Below, in pieces: positions 1 to 5,586 of a stretch of DNA of 7,870 nucleotides (its first letter is position 1; each line of letters begins with the position of its first letter). The translations under genes and the position numbers were made by a program. This DNA comes from an uncultured Bacteroidota bacterium. Lineage in GTDB: Bacteria; Bacteroidota; Bacteroidia; Chitinophagales; Chitinophagaceae. The notes beneath the pieces were generated by a model. The model searched no databases and had not been told where the DNA came from. It saw only the letters and a program-made list of their open reading frames with translations. Where the stretch lies: contig CAMLKS010000104.1 in the NCBI GenBank assembly GCA_946480675.1, positions 1-7,870 on the forward strand, in the 5' to 3' direction.

Positions 1-1
1 G

Positions 2-94
2 GCTACCGATGACCATAATAATCCTACCAAAAAACTATTAACGCTCCCTGACAATACAGGGGTATCTTATACCTACACTTACGAATATTATTAG
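2..94 (+). CDS. C-terminal end of an unidentified protein (5' truncated)
   Basis: The frame is open from the window edge and ends at a TAG at 92-94, giving 30 residues that finish in the alternating tyrosine stretch YTYTYEYY. This alternating pattern is a beta-strand signature seen at the ends of some Bacteroidota secreted or lipoprotein repeat proteins (for example YD-like repeat proteins), but the fragment is too short to assign a family. There is no T9SS sorting domain at this C-terminus. The reading frame is supported by the rho-independent terminator that begins two bases after the stop. Identity is unknown, and the start and most of the gene lie outside the window. Confidence 0.6.
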   Translation, partial: ATDDHNNPTKKLLTLPDNTGVSYTYTYEYY

Positions 95-95
95 C

Positions 96-131
96 AATAA
101 AAGCCCGCTCTCCACTGCGGGCTTTTATTTT
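96..131. terminator. Bidirectional rho-independent terminator
   Basis: An 11-13 bp stem with core AAAAGCCCGC / GCGGGCTTTT surrounds an 8-base loop (109-116) and is followed by a T run on the plus strand. On the minus strand the flanking A/T sequence also gives a U-rich tail. It therefore can end both the plus-strand gene stopping at 94 and the minus-strand gene stopping at 161. Confidence 0.88.
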
Positions 132-160
132 GCATATGCTTGTTGCAGCACTCCATATTG

Positions 161-909
161 CTAACTACTCCTCCGCTGCTGCTGTTCATTGTGCCATTGT
201 GCATAGTGCGCTTTTTGCTTAATGCGGTAATAGAACATAAACACACTGGTATCCATCAGGTATTCGGCGGCTTGTATATTGCCTTCGCAGTATTTCATGC
301 TGATGTCCCAAAAGCCATCATACCAGGCATCTACCTGCGCACCTACAGATGTGGTGCTTGCGGCAGCAGCCCGTTCAGCATTTCCGTTCTTTGGCTGAAA
401 TAGTTCGAATCGGTCAAAATAGCCAACTGTTCGCTCCATGATGGCGTGTATGGTATCCCGATGCTTAAAAAAAAAGCGTACAGCTCCGGGTCGGGTGGTA
501 TATTCTGGGTAGCATCGCCTTTGGCCAGTGCCACTTTTCGGCTGGTCCAGTAGTCTTCGGTAGTGTCAGCAGCTTCACCTTCTACAAAGGTATATATCGC
601 CCCCATACGCAGGCCGCAGTCTTCATCTACCGGGTAGCGCAGGCGGTACTTTATATTATTGGCCAGTGTGGCTATATCGGTGCGCAGTGTCTTGGTGCTT
701 TTTTCATCATTGCACAGCTCCAGCATCTTATCCATCATCTGCCCCAGCAGCTCTTTGGTAGCACCACCGGCGGCATATATGTTTTGTGCGCCTGCCGCCA
801 CATAGCGGCTCATGTGGTAGCCATTGGCGGCATCTTCGGGCATGTAAAAGCGCAGGTTGTGCACACGGCTATAGAATACTTCCTTGTACTTGGGGTTTTC
901 ATGATACAT
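161..909 (-). pseudogene. Unrecognised ~249-residue protein, split by a -1 frameshift at a T9 run
   Basis: As written, the frame from ATG 909 makes 188 residues and stops at 343. A second open frame on the same strand runs to a TAG at 161. Reading back one base at the run of nine T (467-475) joins residues 1-147 to the second frame and gives a continuous protein of about 249 residues, with the junction reading YAFFFKHRDTIHAIMERTVG. The post-shift part is rich in aromatic and charged residues and looks like real coding sequence. The original frame continues only as a 41-residue tail. A conserved-looking core lies at residues 76-110 (RTDIATLANNIKYRL, then YPVDEDCGLRMGAIY). I see no signal peptide or membrane segment and do not recognise the family. 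The cause may be a homopolymer sequencing error, a true inactivating mutation, or slippage. The upstream minus-strand neighbour resembles a phage terminase small subunit, so a phage origin is possible but unproven. Confidence 0.68.
467..475 (-). other. T9 homopolymer at the frameshift site
   Basis: Nine consecutive A on the plus strand are nine T in the coding strand, read GCT TTT TTT TTA in the starting frame. Adding one T (or slipping back one base) moves translation into the long downstream frame that ends at 161. Eight T would create an immediate TAA. Runs of this length are known sites for polymerase slippage in transcription and replication, and for sequencing error. Confidence 0.75.
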
Positions 910-916
910 AGTGGTA

Positions 917-965
917 GGAATTGGGAATTGGGTATTAGGATTTAAGATTTAGGACTTAGAGCTTC
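917..965 (-). repeat. Degenerate heptanucleotide tandem array (about 7 copies)
   Basis: Successive 7-base units on the plus strand read GGAATTG, GGAATTG, GGTATTA, GGATTTA, AGATTTA, GGACTTA, GAGCTTC. The period of seven is strict and the consensus is close to GGAWTTA. The array begins 8 bases upstream of the ATG at 909 and would lie inside the leader RNA if the promoter at 979-1010 is used. Short heptamer arrays are known in other phyla, such as the STRR repeats of cyanobacteria; whether this one belongs to a dispersed family cannot be seen here. Confidence 0.7.
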
Positions 966-978
966 TCAATTTGTACAG

Positions 979-1010
979 CAAAAATACAAATTATAAACAA
1001 TAAATACAAT
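979..1010 (-). promoter_or_regulatory. Bacteroidota-type promoter for the 161-909 gene
   Basis: On the minus strand, TATTTTTG at 986-979 fits the Bacteroidota -7 box TAnnTTTG exactly. A TTG at 1009-1007 lies 20 bases upstream, within the spacing described for -33 elements of this phylum. Transcription would start near 972, leaving a leader of about 60 bases that includes the heptamer array. There is no purine-rich ribosome binding site before the ATG. Confidence 0.55.
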
Positions 1011-1083
1011 TAAACCTAAAAATTCTCTCTCTTACCCGAAATGAGGGCCTGGTAAATATGATAGATCAATGTGGGGGTAAAAC

Positions 1084-1500
1084 TTATAATTGGCGCAGGT
1101 TCAGCTCCAGTGCTTCCAGCTCTTTATCCATGCGTATGGCATCGCGTATCTCTTCTTCCGTAGGTGGCAGCATTACCATTTGCAGCACATCGCCATTGCG
1201 CACATAGCTGGGGTGTTTGCGTTCGCCTGCTATTATTTTCTTCAGCAAGGCCCGGCGCTCGGCTATGCTCACTTCCTTAATGGGTGGCACCTCTATATTG
1301 GTGAGGTGTTCGCGGTAAAAGTATATGATGCCGGCATCTATACGGGCGCGCACCTCCGGGTCATCCATCATGTAGGCAATGGCATCGGCTACATGCTCCG
1401 GCGCCATATGCGGAAATGCCTCCCGGCATGCCCGTTCCGGCCTGCCATGCAGTATCATTTCCCTCACAAATAAATCTTCGGTCGATGTGTGCTTTGCCAT
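1084..1500 (-). CDS. Small phage terminase small-subunit-like protein (138 aa)
   Basis: Translation from ATG 1500 gives 138 residues starting MAKHTSTEDLFVREMILHGR. Residues 8-55 follow the layout of terminase small-subunit N-termini: a helix FVREMILHG, a turn, a helix with an alanine/arginine pair (PERACREAF), and a later segment ending PEVRARI. This resembles a helix-turn-helix DNA-binding region. A second helical block (VSIAERRALLKKIIAGERK, residues 77-95) and an acidic C-terminal helix follow. Known members bind phage DNA at packaging sites and recruit the large ATPase subunit. No large subunit is present here. An upstream in-frame ATG at 1533 would overlap the putative -7 box at 1531-1538, so I chose 1500. 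It could instead be an unrelated HTH-containing protein. It lies between the J-domain gene and the frameshifted gene on the same strand. Confidence 0.72.
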   Translation of the reverse strand: MAKHTSTEDLFVREMILHGRPERACREAFPHMAPEHVADAIAYMMDDPEVRARIDAGIIYFYREHLTNIEVPPIKEVSIAERRALLKKIIAGERKHPSYVRNGDVLQMVMLPPTEEEIRDAIRMDKELEALELNLRQL

Positions 1501-1530
1501 AGCGTACATAGGTAAAATATATAAACAATA

Positions 1531-1538
1531 CAAATATA
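1531..1538 (-). promoter_or_regulatory. Candidate -7 box upstream of the terminase-like gene
   Basis: TATATTTG on the minus strand matches TAnnTTTG exactly and ends 30 bases before the ATG at 1500, which predicts a leader of roughly 24 bases. I see no TTG at the expected -33 distance, so the call rests on one box only. Confidence 0.4.
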
Positions 1539-1578
1539 GCTATTCCCGTCCATAGGCCTACGGGTAGTTAATGCAGGG

Positions 1579-2253
1579 TTAGCGGGGGTATTTTACACGT
1601 GCCCACAGGTACATCAATACACACAGCAGCAATGCCGTAAGCACTATAAAAATGGGTTTATACCGCTCCCACCGGGCTTTGCGGCCGCTTTGCAGCACCT
1701 GGGTATATATGTTTTCCAGCAGGGCATTATCTGCGCCTGCCAGCTGCACCAGGCGGGGCTGCAGCGCCTGCATATACGGGTGCTTCAGCGTAGCGGTGCT
1801 TTTCAGCAGGGTGCGCACTATGTGGTGGTTGGTGTCCGTATCGCCCGCCTGCTGCAATATGGCCATATGGCTATCGCCCAGCAGCAGCGTTATATAGTCG
1901 TACAGGGCGCTGTGGCTCATGCGGTAGGTATCCACGGTGGCCATATGTCGTTCCAGCCGGGTAGCTTCGCGCAGTATCCATTGCGGGGTTATCACCACCT
2001 GGTCTTTGGCACGGTTGCTCATACCATTCAGCCAGCGCTCTTCATCATACTTGCGGCGCAGGGCATCGTGCTGCAGCACATTGTAAGCTTCCTGTATCTC
2101 GTGAAAATGGTGCGTGGCATACGCATTGCCGGGGTTGGTATCGGGGTGGTATTTGAATGCCAGCGCGCGGTATGCCTTCTTTATCACCTCTGTGGTGGCA
2201 TTGGGCGATACTTCCAGTATTTTATAATAGTCTTTCAACTGGGCTGCAGGCAT
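1579..2253 (-). CDS. J-domain (DnaJ-like) protein with C-terminal membrane anchor
   Basis: The 224-residue protein starts at ATG 2253 with MPAAQLKDYYKILEVSPNAT. Residues 7-70 form a full J domain: DYYKILEVS, helix II with KKAYRALAFKYHPD, the diagnostic HPD at 36-38, and EIQEAYNVL / RRKYDEE at the end. J domains stimulate the ATPase of Hsp70 (DnaK). There is no Gly/Phe linker, zinc-binding cysteine pattern or DnaJ C-terminal substrate domain, so this is a class III J protein. A helical middle region (about 90-195) is unrecognised. Residues 200-217 (PIFIVLTALLLCVLMYLW) are a single membrane segment followed by only seven residues, suggesting a tail anchor with the J domain in the cytoplasm. An in-frame TTG at 2280 would only add nine residues and is less likely. 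The gene is divergent from the 2353 gene across 99 bases. The client is unknown. Confidence 0.9.
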   Translation of the reverse strand: MPAAQLKDYYKILEVSPNATTEVIKKAYRALAFKYHPDTNPGNAYATHHFHEIQEAYNVLQHDALRRKYDEERWLNGMSNRAKDQVVITPQWILREATRLERHMATVDTYRMSHSALYDYITLLLGDSHMAILQQAGDTDTNHHIVRTLLKSTATLKHPYMQALQPRLVQLAGADNALLENIYTQVLQSGRKARWERYKPIFIVLTALLLCVLMYLWARVKYPR

Positions 2254-2295
2254 ACACCGTGCAAGGTAAAAGCAAAACAAATAAATGACAAACCC

Positions 2296-2330
2296 GATAC
2301 ACAGTATCCCTGCCTAAAAGCGTAATTTTA
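2296..2330 (+). promoter_or_regulatory. Candidate promoter and dyad for the first paralogue
   Basis: TAATTTTA at 2323-2330 matches the -7 box TAnnTTTG except in the last base and ends 22 bases before the ATG. Fourteen bases upstream of it is a perfect inverted repeat, GATAC-ACA-GTATC (2296-2308), near where a -33 element or activator site would lie. No TTTG is seen there. The second paralogue has a dyad with a similar core in a comparable place. Confidence 0.3.
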
Positions 2331-2352
2331 GGTAGCACCACAAACCTCGTAT

Positions 2353-3849
2353 ATGAAAAAACGGCTACTCTCCCTTTCTATATTACTTACTGCTTTTGCC
2401 GCCCATGCCCAATACGGCATTACGGCCTACGATATTTACCCCGGCTTCCAAACCTCTACGCCTATAGGGCTTACCACGTATGCAGGCAATGTATATTTCT
2501 ATGCCAATGACAGCCTGCACGGGCAGGAGCTATGGCGGGTAAATGAAAACACGGCACCCGCTATGGTGGCCGACATCCACCCCGGCAATGTGCCTTTCGC
2601 ACATACCTTTACCGACGACCGCCGCCCCATCAGCGTGTTTAAAGAAGAGCTGTATTTCTGGGGGTATGATGGCAAATACTATGGCCCCTATAAGCTGAAT
2701 ACTACCGGCGCGCCCACCCTCACGGTCGACCTGCTGCCGCTGTATCCCGGCTTTGTGAATGGGGCTATCATGGCACCCCTGCCAGAACAGTTGTTCTTTG
2801 CCGGTGTATATAATTATAATGGTCAGCAGCTATGGCGCTACAAGGTAGCTGGCAATGAAGCCAAAAAAGTAACCAGCCTGGTTGTGAACGATAATACCAT
2901 TACAGACATCATCGGTTTTCAGAATAAAGTGTACTTCACATCGCGCGACCGAAATAAACACGGCGAACTATATGTGCACGACCCGGTAGCCGATACCACC
3001 CAACTGCTGCAGGATGTATGGCCCGGCTTTGTGATACAGGATGCCAATACCTACACCGTTATAAACAACAGGCTATACTTCTACGGCACAGCCCCCATGA
3101 TAGGCGCGGGCATCTTTATGTACGATGGCATATCGGCACCAAAGTGCATATCGGTAAACAGCCAGATGGATGTAGCCGCTGTAGGCGCACTGCGCGAAGG
3201 CAACACCATAGCAGCCTACCACGACAAGGTATATTATGTAGCCCGCACATCCGATATGTATTATCAGCTGGTGCAGTACAATCCGGTTACCGAAAAATCG
3301 GCGGTGGTATATAAAAGCACGGTGAAAAGTATAGACGTACAATCGCTGTGCGTGTATAACGATAAGCTATTCTTTTCGGGCACCGATGCCGCTCATGGCC
3401 GCGAACTGTGGCAGTACGATGGCGACACCGCCACGCTGGCAGCCGATGTAAATCCCGGCCCCGATGATAGCGACCCGCTGCAGCTAACCACGCAGGGCAA
3501 TAGCCTTTTCTTCACAGCCTTTACAGAGGCGGGCGGGTACGAACTGTTTAAGTTTACAGACATACCGGCATCCGTTGCCGGCATCAATAAGCAGGTAAGC
3601 ACCACCCTGCACCCCAACCCTACACACGATGCCGCCACGCTGGAAATATCCCTGCGCCAACAGCAAACATTGGAAGTAACCCTTACCGACGCACAAGGCC
3701 GCACGGTACATACCATACCATCCACACCATACCACGCAGGCACACAACGCATCACCATCCCCATGCAGGCATTACCCGCAGGCGTGTATTATTACCGCAT
3801 CAGCAATGGCAATATGCAACTGGCGAGTGGTAAGGTGGTGAAGGAGTGA
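2353..3849 (+). CDS. Secreted ELWxxDGT-repeat protein with T9SS sorting domain (paralogue 1)
   Basis: This 498-residue protein has a signal peptide, MKKRLLSLSILLTAFAAHA, with likely cleavage before Gln20. Gln after the signal peptidase I site is usual in Bacteroidota. Residues 21-410 carry about eight units of 45-50 residues, each with a (L/V)YF-type strand (near 48, 100, 147, 193, 241, 293, 339, 385). Several also have an ELW-like strand, best preserved as HGQELW (56-61) and HGRELWQYDGD (349-358) followed by ADVNPG. This is the ELWxxDGT repeat pattern, probably a beta-propeller. Residues 416-498 are a type A T9SS sorting domain (HPNP, DAQGRTV, LPAGVYYYRIS, ending GKVVKE), which directs export across the outer membrane and surface attachment or release. 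The stop TGA is followed at once by TAA. The ligand is unknown. It is the first of three tandem paralogues. Confidence 0.93.
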   Translation: MKKRLLSLSILLTAFAAHAQYGITAYDIYPGFQTSTPIGLTTYAGNVYFYANDSLHGQELWRVNENTAPAMVADIHPGNVPFAHTFTDDRRPISVFKEELYFWGYDGKYYGPYKLNTTGAPTLTVDLLPLYPGFVNGAIMAPLPEQLFFAGVYNYNGQQLWRYKVAGNEAKKVTSLVVNDNTITDIIGFQNKVYFTSRDRNKHGELYVHDPVADTTQLLQDVWPGFVIQDANTYTVINNRLYFYGTAPMIGAGIFMYDGISAPKCISVNSQMDVAAVGALREGNTIAAYHDKVYYVARTSDMYYQLVQYNPVTEKSAVVYKSTVKSIDVQSLCVYNDKLFFSGTDAAHGRELWQYDGDTATLAADVNPGPDDSDPLQLTTQGNSLFFTAFTEAGGYELFKFTDIPASVAGINKQVSTTLHPNPTHDAATLEISLRQQQTLEVTLTDAQGRTVHTIPSTPYHAGTQRITIPMQALPAGVYYYRISNGNMQLASGKVVKE

Positions 3850-3871
3850 TAAGAAATGCCCTAAGCATACC

Positions 3872-3900
3872 AAAGCCCCTCACTACGAGGGGCTTTATTG
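3872..3900 (+). terminator. Rho-independent terminator after paralogue 1
   Basis: A 10 bp stem AAAGCCCCTC / GAGGGGCTTT closes a 5-base loop (ACTAC, 3882-3886) and is followed by ATTG. The T tail is short, so termination may be less efficient. The stem core GCCCCTC is the same as that of the terminator after paralogue 2. Confidence 0.8.
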
Positions 3901-3932
3901 TTATCATAATTAAAATCTCATTAGAAAAAGAA

Positions 3933-3970
3933 GCTATACAGTATATAGCAGCACAGGAGCAGTATATTTA
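3933..3970 (+). promoter_or_regulatory. Candidate promoter and dyad for paralogue 2
   Basis: TATATTTA at 3963-3970 is one base off TAnnTTTG and ends 24 bases before the ATG. An inverted repeat GCTATA-N5-TATAGC (3933-3949) sits 13 bases upstream of it. Its centre TATACAGTAT matches TACACAGTAT in the dyad before paralogue 1 at nine of ten positions. No Shine-Dalgarno sequence is present; the bases before the ATG are A-rich. Confidence 0.3.
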
Positions 3971-3994
3971 TAAACCCTTAATTAAAAAACCTAT

Positions 3995-5500
3995 ATGAAA
4001 AAGTTTACCCTCCTTTGCCTTATGCTGGTTATCTGCATGATGGCTTCCGCACAATATGTACTGGAAGAGTTTGATGACTTTATACCCACCCATGCCAATA
4101 GCGCCTACATAAGCGATTTTACAACCTATAAAGGCAAATTGTACTTCTATGCGCAGGATACAGCTTATGGGCACGAAATGCGCATGATAGACAGTAACGG
4201 ACAACCACAACTGGCTTTTGACATTAATCCATCCAACAATATTGGCGAGCTGCATGTAGGTGGTGGGTATTATCGCGCCACCCTTGTATGGAATGATACC
4301 ATGTATTTTAGTGGGGGGGCATCCTTTGCCGGCGGCAGAAGGTTATGGCGGTATGATGGCACCAATCCACCGCAGGCAATTACTGATCCATATACCGGTA
4401 AAGATATAGGCCCGCACCTGTTAACGCCCGCGGGCAGTTTGCTATACCTGGTGGCTATGGGCCAGCTACATAGCTACAACCCGGCCACACAGCAATGGAA
4501 ACAGCATACCCATTTCGACCTTTCCAAAAAACAGATAACGGATATCGCTTACTTTAAAGGCAAGATATACTTTACAGAGTCCAGCACCGGCGACTTGCTT
4601 GTACACACACCCGGTGTCAGCGATACGTTTTCCGTAGCCGCACACATCACAAGTGCGGGCAGCAACGGCCCTTTCCCACTATACGTCTACAACAATACCC
4701 TGTATTTTTTGGCCATAGACAACTTGTATAAAGACCTGTATAGCTATGATGGCACCAATCCACCGGTACGCCTTACCAACAGCAATATACCTCCCGGCGT
4801 GGTTTCCTTAGCAAGGTCTATTATCGGGTACAATAACAACATCTACTTTTCAGCGCCATTTACTGCCACTACTGATAGTCGGCTATATAAATATGAAACA
4901 GCTACAGGCAATACATCCATTGCTCATGACTTCGGACCGGTCGATAAAAACATAGCGCAGTTGTTGACACCTTTCAGAAACAAAATACTTTTCATATCCA
5001 CCTATAGCGCAAAACAGCTGCATTTATGGACATACAACGATACCACTGCACCGCAGGAAATAAATTTAAATGGCATCGTTTTTAGTGGCACGGGCCATCT
5101 TACGGTGTTTAAAGACCAGATATACTTCAGTGCACGTCCGGGCCTTACCGGGGGTGAAGTGTTGTACCGTCTTACAGATACTACCGCATATTACCCACCC
5201 GATACTACAGATACACCTTCGCACATCGCCACCATTCCATTAAAAGGAAAGATAACAGTACACCCCAACCCCGCACACGATGCCGCTACGCTGGAAATAT
5301 CCCTTCAAGAGGCGCAGGCATTCGCCATCACCCTTGCAGACGTATATGGCCGCGCCGTACACACCATACCATCAAAACAGTACAACATAGGCACACAACG
5401 CATTACCCTGCCCATGCAGTCACTGCCCGCAGGCATATATTACTACCGTGTAAGCAATGGCAACGTGCAAATGGCGAGCGGTAAGGTAATGAAGGAGTGA
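3995..5500 (+). CDS. Secreted ELWxxDGT-repeat protein with T9SS sorting domain (paralogue 2)
   Basis: The 501-residue product starts with signal peptide MKKFTLLCLMLVICMMASA and likely cleavage before Gln20. About eight repeats follow, marked by LYFYA (49), MYFSG (103), LYLVA (150), IYFTE (191), LYFLA (236), IYFSA (283), ILFIS (331) and IYFSA (376). The ELW strands are divergent: RLWRYDGTNPP (116-126), DLYSYDGTNPP (247-257), RLYKYETATGNTS (296-308) and HLWTYNDTTAP (343-353). A proline/threonine-rich linker (398-418) leads to an 83-residue T9SS type A sorting domain (419-501) ending GKVMKE. The stop is TGA followed by TAG. The role is that of an exported surface or secreted protein with a probable beta-propeller, ligand unknown. 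It has its own upstream candidate promoter and downstream terminator, so an operon with its paralogues is unlikely. Confidence 0.93.
   Translation: MKKFTLLCLMLVICMMASAQYVLEEFDDFIPTHANSAYISDFTTYKGKLYFYAQDTAYGHEMRMIDSNGQPQLAFDINPSNNIGELHVGGGYYRATLVWNDTMYFSGGASFAGGRRLWRYDGTNPPQAITDPYTGKDIGPHLLTPAGSLLYLVAMGQLHSYNPATQQWKQHTHFDLSKKQITDIAYFKGKIYFTESSTGDLLVHTPGVSDTFSVAAHITSAGSNGPFPLYVYNNTLYFLAIDNLYKDLYSYDGTNPPVRLTNSNIPPGVVSLARSIIGYNNNIYFSAPFTATTDSRLYKYETATGNTSIAHDFGPVDKNIAQLLTPFRNKILFISTYSAKQLHLWTYNDTTAPQEINLNGIVFSGTGHLTVFKDQIYFSARPGLTGGEVLYRLTDTTAYYPPDTTDTPSHIATIPLKGKITVHPNPAHDAATLEISLQEAQAFAITLADVYGRAVHTIPSKQYNIGTQRITLPMQSLPAGIYYYRVSNGNVQMASGKVMKE
4352..4765 (+). repeat. 21-base in-frame direct repeat pair inside paralogue 2
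   Basis: The 21 bases at 4352-4372 recur exactly at 4745-4765, 393 bases (131 codons) apart and in the same frame. Both code for YDGTNPP in different ELWxxDGT-like units. Exact identity, including third positions, hints at recent copying between units or at strong local constraint. Recombination between the two would delete 131 codons without a frameshift. Confidence 0.7.
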
Positions 5501-5520
5501 TAGCAGCCTCAACATATTTC

Positions 5521-5552
5521 AGGCCCCTCCCCTGCGAGGGGCTTATTTTTTT
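5521..5552 (+). terminator. Rho-independent terminator after paralogue 2
   Basis: The stem GCCCCTC / GAGGGGC (5523-5529 with 5536-5542) has a 6-base loop, is extended by a G-T and an A-T pair, and is followed by TTATTTTTTT. Its stem is identical to the core of the terminator after paralogue 1, which suggests that the duplicated unit included the terminator. Confidence 0.85.
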
Positions 5553-5556
5553 GCCG

Positions 5557-5564
5557 TATATTTA
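5557..5564 (+). promoter_or_regulatory. Candidate -7 box for paralogue 3
   Basis: TATATTTA is the same octamer found before paralogue 2 and ends 22 bases before the ATG at 5587; both copies are followed closely by AACCCTT. The expected -33 region falls inside the preceding terminator and has no TTTG. The call rests on position and sharing between paralogues. Confidence 0.3.
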
Positions 5565-5586
5565 ACCCTTTCCACAATACGTTTTT

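Noticed and set aside
1501..1533. Upstream ATG at 1533 for the terminase-like gene
   Set aside because: The start would overlap the putative -7 box, and the added residues MYCLYILPMYA look like translated leader.
1545..1564. Hairpin CCCGT-N10-ACGGG between the J-domain and terminase-like genes
   Set aside because: It has only 5 bp with a 10-base loop and no T run, so it is too weak to call a terminator.
2254..2280. TTG at 2280 as start of the J-domain protein
   Set aside because: The ATG at 2253 begins a few residues before the J domain, as is common; the extra nine residues are not part of a known domain.
2260..2292. TTTG-N20-TACCTTG as promoter of the J-domain gene
   Set aside because: The -7 box lacks one T and would give an almost leaderless transcript; there is not enough to list it as a feature.
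1690..2325. 211-codon plus-strand open frame
   Set aside because: It is antisense to the J-domain gene, with low-complexity His/Gln/Gly-rich translation and no recognisable domain.
4313..4319. G7 run in paralogue 2 as a phase-variation tract
   Set aside because: The frame is intact through it, the run is short, and it codes ordinary Gly residues.
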